Assembly (NCBI RefSeq): GCF_014648315.1
Contig: NZ_BMQW01000002.1
Span: 1-64,000 of the forward strand
From: Shewanella ulleungensis
GTDB lineage: Bacteria; Pseudomonadota; Gammaproteobacteria; Enterobacterales; Shewanellaceae
DNA: 64,000 nt
Direction: 5' to 3'
Shown here: piece after piece, positions 53,418-62,250 of the stretch
How the letters are laid out: the number at the start of each line of letters is the position of its first letter
Position numbering within the stretch: position 1 is the stretch's first letter
Position numbers and translations under genes: made by a program
The notes under the pieces: generated by a model
Told to the model about the DNA's origin: nothing
The model's input: the letters and a program-made list of their open reading frames with translations, nothing else
The model's database searches: none

Positions 53418-54152
53418 TTAATCAAACCAAACTAACGGAGTGTTGGTTAAGGGTAAAGTCGCTGCTACGATGGCTTTATCTGGGTAATTACTGAAAATCC
53501 CATCAACGCCCATAGCCTTTAAAGTTTGGATATCATCACTATTGTCTACCGTGTAAACATACACCTTTGCGTTACGACGATGAGCATCATCAACAATAGC
53601 CTGGCTAATGAATGCCACATCAAGATGCAACGAGTAAGCCTGCAAATCGGTTACAACTTGCGCTAAATCTAATGGAATCCCTCCTAACAACGGCGCAATC
53701 AATACCTGAGGTAGGTGTTGTTTTACTTGGCTTAAATATAAGTGATTAAATGATGATATCAACAGTTGTTGATTACTAAAACCAAGCTCGTTAAGTACTC
53801 GCGGGTACATTGCAACAAAAGGTGCAACACAACCTACGCCTTTGAGCTCAATGTTTACGGTGCAGTCACCCTGTGCGACAGTATTTATACGCGCCAGAAC
53901 ATCCCACAAGCTAGGGATGGGTTGCCCGCCCACCGATATTTTGTCCAAATCAGCTTTAGTGCTGAGATGAATGAGGCCATGTCCAGTCGATTTGCCCTCT
54001 AGGCGACGATCATGAAAAACCACTAATTCACCTTCAACACAATGTACGTCTAATTCTATGGCTTTTGAGCCTAACTCTATAGCCTTATCCATTGCGGCTA
54101 ATGTGTTTTCTGGTGCGTAGCCACTGGCGCCGCGGTGAGCAAAAACAAGCAT
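53418..54152 (-). CDS. Glycerophosphodiester phosphodiesterase
   Basis: 244 residues, cytoplasmic size (UgpQ-like), no signal peptide. GDPD motifs: HRGASGYAPENTLAA, AIELDVHCVEGELVVFHD and YTVDNSDDIQTLKAMGVDGIFSNYPD. It cuts glycerophosphodiesters from phospholipid breakdown to glycerol-3-P. It lies 14 bases after the MscM-like gene. Confidence 0.9.
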   Translation of the reverse strand: MLVFAHRGASGYAPENTLAAMDKAIELGSKAIELDVHCVEGELVVFHDRRLEGKSTGHGLIHLSTKADLDKISVGGQPIPSLWDVLARINTVAQGDCTVNIELKGVGCVAPFVAMYPRVLNELGFSNQQLLISSFNHLYLSQVKQHLPQVLIAPLLGGIPLDLAQVVTDLQAYSLHLDVAFISQAIVDDAHRRNAKVYVYTVDNSDDIQTLKAMGVDGIFSNYPDKAIVAATLPLTNTPLVWFD

Positions 54153-54166
54153 AGCAGTTCCTTGTA

Positions 54167-57100
54167 TTAACTTTTAACGAGCTCTGATGAGTCCCTTGAA
54201 TCGTGTTTGATATGAACTTCCATTTGTGGATACGCTAGTTCAATATGGTTTTCTTTTAATTTTTGGCTAATTTGCTTATGCAAGCTGTGACGAAGTGGCC
54301 AACGAACAGACATATCTTTAGCGTAAGAGCGTACTTCATAATCTTGGGTATGTTGACCAAAACCTGCAAACCAGACTTCGGGTTCTGGAGTCGAAAGGGA
54401 TAACTCACATTCACGAACAGCTTGATGTAGTAACGTTTCGACTTTTGCTGGATCAGCATCGCGCGAGACTGATACAGTAACAATGACTCGTGTAATTGGA
54501 TCCGATAGAGACCAGTTAACTAATTGCTCAGTAATAAAGGCTTTATTGGGCACAATGATTTCTTTTCGATCCCAGTCGACAATTGTCGTTGCGCGGATCT
54601 GAATTTTACTCACAGTACCGGTAAGATCGCGAATGGTCACGGTATCGCCAATGCGGATAGGTTTCTCAAATAAGATAATCAAACCAGAGATAAAGTTAGC
54701 AAAAATCTCTTGTAAACCAAAACCTAAACCTACCGACAGTGCAGCCACTAACCATTGCAATTTAGACCATTCCATCCCCAATGTCGAAAAGCCAAACAAC
54801 ATACCAAAAAACACGACTAAGTAGCTGCTAATGGTTGTGATAGCAAAGCCAGTACCAGGTGATAGATCAAGTCGTTGTAAGAGCATTAGTTCGAGTAAGC
54901 CGGGAAGGTTTTTAGCGATAACTGCAGAGAAGCCTACTAAAACAATACCAAATAAAATCGACTTTAAGGTGATGGGCACTTGTTGCTCAATGCCATTGAG
55001 CGTGCTGGTGGTGGTCCACAATGTGATGCCGTCTAAAAATGAAAAGACTGCAGTATGAGTTTGCGCCAATATACCCAACAAACTAGCAAAAAAAGCCAAA
55101 ATCAAAATGGATCTCACTAATCCTAACGATTGACTCGAGATTGTTTCTAAGTCAACTATAGGTTCTTCGTAAGTTTCAATCGGTTCATTATTAAGCTCGC
55201 CCCGTTCACGCTGTGCTAGGCGTTCTGCACGTTTGGCTTTAGCGCGATCAAAAGCAATTAAGCGACGCTCGATTAGCATCCAACGTTTTATTAGCTGGTA
55301 AGTCAGTAAAAAACCTAGACCTAAAAGTACAGATATTTGTAACTGTAACAACAGTTGGAATGCGGTAAAATAATAACCAATACACGCCAATATAGCGCTA
55401 AATAGAGGCGTAACAATGAGTATTGCCCATACTGCTTTTTGTACTATTTCAAGGTTATTCGCATTCGGTTTGTTTTTACGATATTGGCCAATTAATAACA
55501 TCATATCTTTGTAGAGTACAAACAGCACCACACAAAAAATGATAAACGCGCCACGACCAAGGCTATTACGCACCAGCGAGGTGTCTAGTGCTTCTGTAAA
55601 GCCCATTAATCCGATTAACGGTGCTGAAATCATCACAAATGACGCCATGGTCTTTTGAGCTTGTTGGACAATTTTTTTCGGTCGCCTAAAGTGGCTAATT
55701 AATATACCTTTATCGACAGTTAGTAAGTAGAAAAAACGATAAATAAGGTAGCTTATCCCTATCGCTGTAACACCAGAACCGACTGCATAAACCACGTTTT
55801 GTTCAGAATGCATAAAAATAACGCCGGCAATAATGACCGGCAATGGTTTAATTAAGGCATAAACAAGGCTGATGATCAGTGTTTTGATAGTGTACTTAAA
55901 TTTGTCTTGAGTAACGTTACCCACAAACACCGAGTAACGCCCGATAGCTTGATTAAACTTAGGCGTTAGCATGTCTTGTGCCATTAAACAGCACAGTAAT
56001 AAAATACCCCACCAAGCCCATAAATGACTTTGACTAGACCAAGCTTGTTGAATCGCCTCATACTGACTAGGTTGCACTAACCATACGCTGCTTTGGCTTA
56101 GGTCTATTAACCATAAGCCTCCAATGCTAGGCGCATTTGGCACCCAAAAAAGATGTTCGTTGAGGGTGTTTTTTAAGGTGTTGTGCAGTTGGTTTAATTG
56201 TTCATATCCAATACGTAATTTGGCAAATTCAGCGAGGTATTGATCGTAACCTTGCAGCAGTTGTTCTATTAATATTTGTTGTGATTGTAACAACTTAACT
56301 TGGGTTTCATTAAATAGGGTACTGTTATCAAGTTGCTGGGTATTTAACGCTTGCTGCTGTTCTAACTGATAACGTTTAAGCCGTGCATCGGCAAGTTCCG
56401 TTTGCAGTTTATCTAGGCTTGGTGGTTTAGGTAACGACTGCAACATTTGTAAAAAACGATCGCCAAAAGCAGAGTTAGTTTTAACCCACGTAATTTGCTC
56501 AAGCACATTTGACAGCTGAGCATTTTGCGATTGATAGCGTTTTTCAATCCGTTGTTGGCGCTCTATGACCAAATTGTGATTACTGGTTAAACTTTGTAAT
56601 TGCTGCGCATATTGTTGATTTGTTTGACTTAACTCTTGCGATAATGGGTCGGCTAGTTCTTGTTCATCAATTAAGTTATTAGCAATGGTATCGGCTGTTT
56701 GTTGCTGACGATGTTCAATATTGTGTTTATTAATTAATTCAATAAAGCTTTCTTGTTGGCTTAATGATAATCGATTAACTTGTTGTTGAAGCTGGGCTAT
56801 TTCCAGTTGCTTTGGATTGGCTAAGCGCTCAGCTTGCAAGGTGGCAATATGTTGAGTCAGTAACTCAGCTTGTAACTTATTACGTTTACCAAGCGGTGTA
56901 TCTGCCGGTGCTTGCTGGGTTTTATTGTGTTGTGATAATGCATTTTCAGCTTGGACGATTAAGTCTGGTAACTGGATTTGACGCTGAGTAATTAACCTTA
57001 ACTGCTGATTTAAATACGACTCGGTTTCTTTCAGTTCAGAGAGGTGAAAATACGCCATCGACGCTTGCTGATTAAGGTCGATATCTGCGTCGAGCTTAAG

Positions 57101-57373
57101 TGTTGTTTGCGCATCGCGTAATTGTTGATTGAGCGACAGTTTGGTTTCGGTGTTTGAACGCTCAACGTTATTGTAAGTTTGTTGTTCAATTTGCAGCTCG
57201 TTAATACTGCTTTCGAGCTCAGCAATCTGTGTTTGAATATCCAATGGCTGATTATCAGCTTGAGTGTTCAGACCAAGACGTTTATCTAGAGTAATAGGCG
57301 TGTTGGCATACGTCGATGCCGACACGATGTTGATAATGATAAAACACAGTAAAGAAGACGCTAAACGTAACAT
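54167..57373 (-). CDS. mscM: Large mechanosensitive channel, MscM/MscK type
   Basis: 1068 residues. Signal peptide (about 1-23), a long Gln/Leu-rich periplasmic coiled-coil region (about 30-400), about 11 membrane helices, then the MscS core: pore helix VGLGFGLQEIFANFISGLI, FEKPIRIGDTVTI and the beta domain. It opens under membrane tension to release osmolytes. Size and layout match E. coli MscM (YjeP), which also sits by psd, though MscK is similar. Here a terminator separates it from psd. Confidence 0.88.
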   Translation of the reverse strand: MLRLASSLLCFIIINIVSASTYANTPITLDKRLGLNTQADNQPLDIQTQIAELESSINELQIEQQTYNNVERSNTETKLSLNQQLRDAQTTLKLDADIDLNQQASMAYFHLSELKETESYLNQQLRLITQRQIQLPDLIVQAENALSQHNKTQQAPADTPLGKRNKLQAELLTQHIATLQAERLANPKQLEIAQLQQQVNRLSLSQQESFIELINKHNIEHRQQQTADTIANNLIDEQELADPLSQELSQTNQQYAQQLQSLTSNHNLVIERQQRIEKRYQSQNAQLSNVLEQITWVKTNSAFGDRFLQMLQSLPKPPSLDKLQTELADARLKRYQLEQQQALNTQQLDNSTLFNETQVKLLQSQQILIEQLLQGYDQYLAEFAKLRIGYEQLNQLHNTLKNTLNEHLFWVPNAPSIGGLWLIDLSQSSVWLVQPSQYEAIQQAWSSQSHLWAWWGILLLCCLMAQDMLTPKFNQAIGRYSVFVGNVTQDKFKYTIKTLIISLVYALIKPLPVIIAGVIFMHSEQNVVYAVGSGVTAIGISYLIYRFFYLLTVDKGILISHFRRPKKIVQQAQKTMASFVMISAPLIGLMGFTEALDTSLVRNSLGRGAFIIFCVVLFVLYKDMMLLIGQYRKNKPNANNLEIVQKAVWAILIVTPLFSAILACIGYYFTAFQLLLQLQISVLLGLGFLLTYQLIKRWMLIERRLIAFDRAKAKRAERLAQRERGELNNEPIETYEEPIVDLETISSQSLGLVRSILILAFFASLLGILAQTHTAVFSFLDGITLWTTTSTLNGIEQQVPITLKSILFGIVLVGFSAVIAKNLPGLLELMLLQRLDLSPGTGFAITTISSYLVVFFGMLFGFSTLGMEWSKLQWLVAALSVGLGFGLQEIFANFISGLIILFEKPIRIGDTVTIRDLTGTVSKIQIRATTIVDWDRKEIIVPNKAFITEQLVNWSLSDPITRVIVTVSVSRDADPAKVETLLHQAVRECELSLSTPEPEVWFAGFGQHTQDYEVRSYAKDMSVRWPLRHSLHKQISQKLKENHIELAYPQMEVHIKHDSRDSSELVKS

Positions 57374-57530
57374 AATACTTGGCTCAGATTGGAGTCTGGT
57401 TATGGTAACAAATTTACTAAATTATATTCTATTTTTTTGGTGTTGCAGGGGGCTATAACATGTGGCTTTTGTTTGAATTTATATGAAATAAAGTCATGTT
57501 TAACGTATGAGTTACAAGCCGCTAAAAAAT

Positions 57531-57559
57531 AAAGCCGTATCTTAACAAAATACGGCTTT
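57531..57559 (-). terminator. Terminator after psd
   Basis: AAAGCCGTAT and its complement around a 9-base loop; on the minus strand it is followed by TTTATTTTTTA. It lies 25 bases after the psd stop. Confidence 0.9.
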
Positions 57560-57584
57560 AGGATATGTGATGAAATGAAGACGT

Positions 57585-58508
57585 TTATTCTGCGTCTTGT
57601 TGTTCCTGAGTCAATTTCGCAAATGGCTGGCCCATGCGCGTTGTCTCTCCGGGTTCGACCCCGTCTGCAAACGTTTCAATTGCATCTTGTGCAAATAGCA
57701 TCACCACAGTACTGCCAAGTTTAAAACGACCCATTTCAGCGCCTTTTTCTAAGGTTAATGCCTCAGGGCCAGTGGTTGGATAATCCCAACTGAAAACCTG
57801 CTTGCCACCAGGTGGAGTAACAGTGCCTGCCCAAATGGTTTCTATGCTGGCAACAATGGTTGCGCCAACAAGTACCATCGCCAATGGGCCAGATTTGGTC
57901 TCAAAAATAGCAACTACACGTTCGTTACGTGCAAATAATCCCGGCACATTCTGAGCCGTTAATGGGTTAACCGAAAACAGATCTCCTGGTACATAGGTCA
58001 TTTTAGACAAAGTACCAGTGATTGGCATATGAATACGATGGTAGTCCTTTGGTGCTAAATAAATCGTAGCAAAATCGCCGCCATCAAAACGAGCTGCATC
58101 GGCCTTAATGCCGCCTAGCAGTGCTTCAGATGTATAGCTGTGGCCTTTAGCCTGGAAAATATTGCCCGCTTCAATTGGACCACATTGGCTTACCGCACCG
58201 TCAACTGGATGAGCCATAATATGCTCATCTTGATTAATTGGGCGTAATTCTGGTTTTAATGCGCGGGTAAAAAAGTCATTAAACGTTTTGTAAGCTTCGG
58301 GCTCGGGTTGCTTAGCTTCTGACATATCAATTTTATATTGTTTGATAAACCATTTAATACCAGCTGTAGTGATAGCCCCTGCTTGTGCAGCAGCAAACTT
58401 GCCAACTAAACGCGACAGAAAATGTTTTGGCAGCATGTATTGCAAAGCAATTTTAAATGAGTCCAATGTGTTTCCCTTTTTATTTTCTTGTTGAGTCATA
58501 TTCATCAT
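57585..58508 (-). CDS. psd: Phosphatidylserine decarboxylase proenzyme
   Basis: 307 residues. Psd makes phosphatidylethanolamine, the main zwitterionic lipid. The self-cleavage motif LGST is present (Ser about 266 becomes the pyruvoyl group), giving a large beta and small alpha chain. The YRIHMP pattern seen as [11 protein letters not shown] is also intact. It starts ATG-ATG at 58508 and lies 13 bases after rsgA. Confidence 0.95.
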   Translation of the reverse strand: MMNMTQQENKKGNTLDSFKIALQYMLPKHFLSRLVGKFAAAQAGAITTAGIKWFIKQYKIDMSEAKQPEPEAYKTFNDFFTRALKPELRPINQDEHIMAHPVDGAVSQCGPIEAGNIFQAKGHSYTSEALLGGIKADAARFDGGDFATIYLAPKDYHRIHMPITGTLSKMTYVPGDLFSVNPLTAQNVPGLFARNERVVAIFETKSGPLAMVLVGATIVASIETIWAGTVTPPGGKQVFSWDYPTTGPEALTLEKGAEMGRFKLGSTVVMLFAQDAIETFADGVEPGETTRMGQPFAKLTQEQQDAE

Positions 58509-58521
58509 CTTCGATTATATA

Positions 58522-59580
58522 TTATTCATCAATAGCACGAAAATGTCGCGCATGACGTTGTTCATCTAAACTAGAAATAATACGATGATAGTTGTTAAAC
58601 CTATCTTGGGTAATGTGCCCAGCTTCTAGTGCATCACGCAGTGCACAACCAGGATCGTCACCGTGTTTACAGTCACGAAATTTACACGTACCTAAAAAGT
58701 TTCTAAATTCGATAAAGCACCAACCCACTCGTGTAGCGTCTAAATGCCACAATGCAAACTCACGCACACCTGGAGAGTCAATTAAGTCGCCGCCACTTTT
58801 AAAGTGCAATAACTTGGCAGTGGTAGTGGTGTGTTGACCTAAACCTGAGTTATCAGATACATCGCCGATTAACAATTCAGCCTCAGGCATTAACGCATTA
58901 ATCAAGGATGATTTACCAACGCCTGATTGACCTGCAAATACACTGACTTTTTCATTAAGCAGGGCTTTTATGTCTTCTACGCCTTCACCAGTATGGCTAC
59001 TAACACGATAAACGGGGTAGCCAATGGCCTGATAACGGGCTAGTGCTTGCTCTATTTCGTCGCGGTTATCGTCATTTAATAAATCAATTTTATTTAAAAT
59101 AATGATAGGTGGAATGTCGGTATCTTCACTGGCAACAAGGTAACGATCGATAATTTGTGTGGTAAAGCTAGGCAATACTGATGATACGATCAAAATTTGG
59201 TCGATATTGGCGGCAATAATTTTAACGCCATCATACAAGTCTGGTCGAGTCAGTGATGATTTTCTCGGGTGGACCGCTTCAACAATACCGCCGATACTGG
59301 CACTAGCTTGCACATCGGTGGCTAGCCTGACAATAACATTATCACCCGTAACTAAACTGGTTACAGCTCTGCGAATGTTACAGCGAGAGACCGTGCCGTC
59401 ACTTGTTTCAATATCGGCGTGTTGGCCAAAACGCGAAATTACTACGCCTGATTGTTCTGGGCCTAATAAATTGTCCTGTAATTCAGGCACGTTATTATCA
59501 TCGCTTCGTTTTAGTCGCTTAGTCTGATTTGCACGCATACGGCGCAATTGACCTTGGCTTAGGGGTTTCTTTTTACTCAC
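58522..59580 (-). CDS. rsgA: Small ribosomal subunit GTPase RsgA
   Basis: 352 residues. OB domain (about 45-110), then a circularly permuted GTPase with G4 NKID, G1 GQSGVGKSSL and G3 DSPG in that order, and a zinc knuckle CKFRDCKHGDDPGC. It helps finish 30S assembly. The N-terminus is basic (KKKPLSQGQLRRMRANQTKR). It diverges from orn and leads psd. Confidence 0.96.
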   Translation of the reverse strand: MSKKKPLSQGQLRRMRANQTKRLKRSDDNNVPELQDNLLGPEQSGVVISRFGQHADIETSDGTVSRCNIRRAVTSLVTGDNVIVRLATDVQASASIGGIVEAVHPRKSSLTRPDLYDGVKIIAANIDQILIVSSVLPSFTTQIIDRYLVASEDTDIPPIIILNKIDLLNDDNRDEIEQALARYQAIGYPVYRVSSHTGEGVEDIKALLNEKVSVFAGQSGVGKSSLINALMPEAELLIGDVSDNSGLGQHTTTTAKLLHFKSGGDLIDSPGVREFALWHLDATRVGWCFIEFRNFLGTCKFRDCKHGDDPGCALRDALEAGHITQDRFNNYHRIISSLDEQRHARHFRAIDE

Positions 59581-59692
59581 AGGCTTATCTTCATCAAATA
59601 GGTGTTTTTTTGTGTCTCAAAAAAACAGTATGATACACACTCTTTTATAAAAAAGCCTGAATTTAGGCTATAGATAACATAAGGCGACATAA

Positions 59693-60238
59693 ATGGCTGC
59701 TGATACGAATAACCTTATTTGGGTTGATTTAGAAATGACTGGTTTAGAACCTGATGTCGATAGAGTCATTGAAATTGCCACCTTAGTGACAGATCAAGAG
59801 CTCAATATTATTGCCCAGGGCCCTGTATTAGCAATATATCAAACTGATGCAGTATTAGCCGGTATGGACGATTGGAATCAAAAACACCATGGTGAGTCAG
59901 GTTTAATTGATCGTGTTCGTGCCAGTAAATGTTCAGAACAGGATGCGATTGAACAAACAATTGAGTTTTTAGCCCAATATGTACCTAAAGGGGCATCGCC
60001 TATGTGTGGTAACAGCATTGGCCAAGATCGCCGTTTTTTAAATAAATACATGTTGGAACTAGAAGAGTATTTCCATTATCGCAACATCGATGTGAGCACA
60101 ATTAAAGAACTAGTGCGCCGTTGGAAGCCTGAAACTATGAATGGCTTTAGCAAGAAAAATACCCACCAAGCGCTCGAAGATATCAAAGAGTCGATCGCAG
60201 AATTACAGTTTTATCGTAAAGAAGTATTTAAAATTTAA
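59693..60238 (+). CDS. orn: Oligoribonuclease
   Basis: 181 residues of the DEDDh exonuclease family. DLEMTGL gives the first Asp/Glu, with QDRRFL and [11 protein letters not shown] completing the site. Orn degrades 2-5 nt RNAs and pGpG, which links it to c-di-GMP turnover. AAGGCGAC lies before the ATG. tRNA-Gly genes follow, the same arrangement as E. coli orn-glyVXY. Confidence 0.97.
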   Translation: MAADTNNLIWVDLEMTGLEPDVDRVIEIATLVTDQELNIIAQGPVLAIYQTDAVLAGMDDWNQKHHGESGLIDRVRASKCSEQDAIEQTIEFLAQYVPKGASPMCGNSIGQDRRFLNKYMLELEEYFHYRNIDVSTIKELVRRWKPETMNGFSKKNTHQALEDIKESIAELQFYRKEVFKI

Positions 60239-60268
60239 CCAATCGAACAAATTTTTTTTAAAAGGGGG

Positions 60269-60296
60269 TTGCAGCATAGTAAAATTTACCTATAAT
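60269..60296 (+). promoter_or_regulatory. Stable-RNA promoter for the tRNA-Gly array
   Basis: TTGCAG at 60269, a 16-base spacer, then a perfect TATAAT at 60291-60296, followed by GCGGCC, a GC-rich discriminator typical of stringently controlled tRNA promoters. The likely start is about 60303, about 60 bases before the first array element. Confidence 0.8.
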
Positions 60297-60362
60297 GCGG
60301 CCTCAACTTTCTACAGAGCGCCAAACTCTGAAACATAGTAAAGTTGAAATGAAATTTGAAAT

Positions 60363-60434
60363 GCGACATTAGCTCAGTCGGCACAGGTGGAAAGACGATA
60401 CCTTGTTGATTGTTACAAATGAAGCAAACATTAC
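60363..60434 (+). pseudogene. Truncated tRNA-Gly-like unit 1 (72 nt)
   Basis: Begins with tRNA-Gly 5' sequence (GCGACATTAGCTCAGTCGG), then 15 foreign bases replace the D-stem 3' side, GATACCTTG of the anticodon stem returns, and 29 unrelated bases end at the next unit. It has no anticodon, T-arm or acceptor 3' strand, so it cannot be a tRNA. It directly abuts unit 2. Confidence 0.85.
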
Positions 60435-60506
60435 GCGACATTAGCTCAGTTGGCACAGGTGGAAAGACGATACCTTGTTGATTGTTACAAATGAAGCAAA
60501 CAGTAC
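60435..60506 (+). pseudogene. Truncated tRNA-Gly-like unit 2 (72 nt)
   Basis: Nearly identical to unit 1 (Q-loop reads CAGTTGG; CAGTAC near the end instead of CATTAC). It abuts the first intact tRNA with no gap, so it forms that tRNA's immediate 5' leader in the transcript. Confidence 0.85.
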
Positions 60507-60582
60507 GCGACATTAGCTCAGTTGGTAGAGCGATACCTTGCCAAGGTATAGGTCATCGGTTCGAACCCGATATGTCGCTCCA
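60507..60582 (+). tRNA. tRNA-Gly(GCC), copy 1
   Basis: 76 bases with encoded CCA. Acceptor GCGACAT/ATGTCGC, D-arm GCTC/GAGC, anticodon arm ACCTTGCCAAGGT with GCC, T-arm ATCGG-TTCGAAC-CCGAT. All stems pair perfectly. It decodes GGC/GGU. Confidence 0.97.
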
Positions 60583-60608
60583 AATTTCAGCATGAATTTT
60601 TACAGTAT

Positions 60609-60679
60609 GGGACATTATCTCAGTTGGCACAGGTTGAAAGACGATACCTTGTTGATTGTTAAAATGAAGCAAACAGTAC
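60609..60679 (+). pseudogene. Truncated tRNA-Gly-like unit 3 (71 nt)
   Basis: Same chimera as units 1-2 with small changes (GGGACATTATCTCAG start, one base lost in the tail). It abuts intact copy 2. Confidence 0.83.
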
Positions 60680-60755
60680 GCGACATTAGCTCAGTTGGTA
60701 GAGCGATACCTTGCCAAGGTATAGGTCATCAGTTCGAACCTGATATGTCGCTCCA
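60680..60755 (+). tRNA. tRNA-Gly(GCC), copy 2
   Basis: 76 bases with CCA, GCC anticodon. It differs from copy 1 by a paired change in the T-stem (ATCAG/CTGAT instead of ATCGG/CCGAT), so pairing is kept. Confidence 0.97.
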
Positions 60756-60787
60756 AATTTTTGCACGTTTCTTATATGATTTGAAAT

Positions 60788-60858
60788 GCGACATTAGCTC
60801 AGTTGGCACAGGTGGAAAGAGGATACCTTGTTGATTGTTATAATGAAGCAACCAGTAC
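60788..60858 (+). pseudogene. Truncated tRNA-Gly-like unit 4 (71 nt)
   Basis: Same chimera (AGGATACC in place of ACGATACC, one base shorter tail, CAACCAGTAC end). It abuts intact copy 3. A TTTGAAAT word precedes it, as before unit 1. Confidence 0.83.
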
Positions 60859-60934
60859 GCGACATTAGCTCAGTTGGTAGAGCGATACCTTGCCAAGGTA
60901 TAGGTCATCAGTTCGAACCTGATATGTCGCTCCA
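60859..60934 (+). tRNA. tRNA-Gly(GCC), copy 3
   Basis: 76 bases with CCA; identical to copy 2, including the altered T-stem pair. Third and last intact copy. Confidence 0.97.
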
Positions 60935-60956
60935 AATCACTTCCCTAATTTGAAAT

Positions 60957-61071
60957 GAGACGCTAACTCAGTTGCGTCCGTAGAAAATACGACACCTTTT
61001 TTTTGCCAAGCTAGACGTTATAAAGCGGTCATCAGTTCGAACCTCTCTCTGTTAAAAGCAAGGTCGCTCCA
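60957..61071 (+). pseudogene. Decayed tRNA-Gly copy 5 (115 nt)
   Basis: A second type of decayed copy. It keeps GAGACGCTAACTCAG, a TTGCCAAG anticodon-loop remnant after eight T, an intact GGTCATCAGTTCGAACCT half T-arm and the GGTCGCTCCA end, with insertions after the D-region, after the anticodon and after the T-loop. The acceptor strands no longer pair fully. Confidence 0.75.
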
Positions 61072-61093
61072 AATCACTTCCCTAATTTGAAAT

Positions 61094-61207
61094 GCAACAT
61101 TAGCTCAGTTGCGCTTTGAGAAAATGCGATACCTTTTTTTGCCAAGCTAGACGTTATAAAGCGGTCATCAGTTCGAACCTCTCTTTGCTAAAAGCAAGGT
61201 CGCTCCA
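61094..61207 (+). pseudogene. Decayed tRNA-Gly copy 6 (114 nt)
   Basis: Same layout and the same inserted sequences as copy 5 (e.g. CTAGACGTTATAAAGC before GGTCATCAG), with about 15 differences. The two share one ancestor that already had the insertions, so they arose by duplication after decay. Confidence 0.75.
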
Positions 61208-61246
61208 AATCATTTCCTCTTGTTAAATCCCCCATTAATTACCTTT

Positions 61247-61388
61247 GTGTCACTAAGCTCAGCTACGCTCTTAGAAAATGCGATACTTATCTTTTGCGAT
61301 CTAGACGTCGGATGCGATCATCGGCTCGAATCATTACAGAGAAGATATAGCGCGATCTACATTTTGTAATGGTCATCAATCCGAGCCC
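61247..61388 (+). pseudogene. Highly decayed tRNA-Gly-like copy 7
   Basis: Faint remains only: CACTAAGCTCAG, GAAAATGCGATAC, CTAGACGT and GGTCATCAATCCGAGCC occur in the order seen in copies 5-6. Borders are approximate. Confidence 0.45.
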
Positions 61389-61621
61389 AATTCAGCCAGA
61401 ACCTTATTATTTTAATAAATTTGCACCATTTGTTTTTGAGCAAATCGTTTTGCAATCAACAAATCGCGTGATCTATCACTCACTTCTTCATGAATCTCTA
61501 AATTAGAAGCTTTTGGAGAATGAAAAACATGACATTGCTCAAGTAATTTGCGCTCGAAATCTTTGATAATCAGTCCAAGATAATTTTTTAAGCTGTTAGA
61601 GCTTTAAACGAGGTAAGTGCT
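61389..61621. other. Gap between tRNA remains and the unknown gene
   Basis: About 230 bases. On the minus strand a frame is open from about 61602 to a stop at 61412 (about 60 codons) but has no plausible start codon; it could be a gene fragment. A GAGG ribosome site for the next gene lies at the right end. Confidence 0.4.
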
Positions 61622-62077
61622 ATGCGTATTCAACAACTGAGCGAATTACTTGATTATGTTGCCAAATGTCATCTCGATATGGAGAAATTATATAAGCGCT
61701 TAGATCGTAATGCTGACTCATCTCGCGTTAAAATGATGTTGACTTATTTTCAGCAACATCAGAGACATATATACGAAACGCTAGAGAGTTATATCGAAGA
61801 TGCGCCATCAAGAATTTTAAATACTTGGTACAAAGACATTACTTTTGAAGACTTTAGTAAACGCTGTGCAGAAGCGTCTCTACCAGCCAATATGCATGAA
61901 GACCAAGTGCTTGAGTTACATCTGGATTTAGAAAATCGTTTGATAGCATTACTTGAGAAAACGGCGATGAGTAGCCCAACCGAAGAAATTAAGAGCGCAT
62001 TAATGGATTTAGTCCGTGTGGCGCAAACGCAGCAAAAACGTCTTGTTCATAGCACAATTCGTATGGATGACATTTAA
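61622..62077 (+). CDS. Unrecognised all-helical protein (151 aa)
   Basis: 151 residues, no signal peptide or membrane segment. The sequence suggests a bundle of helices, with His and Glu residues spaced as in ferritin-like or hemerythrin-like folds (e.g. YFQQHQRHIYETLESYIED and LELHLDLENRLIALLEK), but no exact metal motif is clear. I do not recognise the family. GAGGTAA lies 7 bases before the ATG, and a terminator follows, so it is a single-gene unit. Confidence 0.75.
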   Translation: MRIQQLSELLDYVAKCHLDMEKLYKRLDRNADSSRVKMMLTYFQQHQRHIYETLESYIEDAPSRILNTWYKDITFEDFSKRCAEASLPANMHEDQVLELHLDLENRLIALLEKTAMSSPTEEIKSALMDLVRVAQTQQKRLVHSTIRMDDI

Positions 62078-62122
62078 TCGACGCATTGATAATTTGAAAT
62101 TACTTCCTGAAGTGTGAATTCG

Positions 62123-62150
62123 CCAGCTATCCCCAGTAGCTGGTTTTTTT
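62123..62150 (+). terminator. Terminator after the unknown gene
   Basis: CCAGCTA-TCCCCAG-TAGCTGG followed by eight T, 45 bases after the stop. Confidence 0.92.
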
Positions 62151-62250
62151 TATTAACAAAAAATAACCGCCATAACAGTGGGAGTTAACGCATAACTTCT
62201 GGTATATTTAGCATTCTTGTGACTCTTTTTTACGGAAGCTGACTTTACAC

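Noticed and set aside
60286..60834. Short ORFs over the tRNA array on both strands
   Set aside because: They arise from the repeated tRNA and chimera units and repeat themselves in step with those units.
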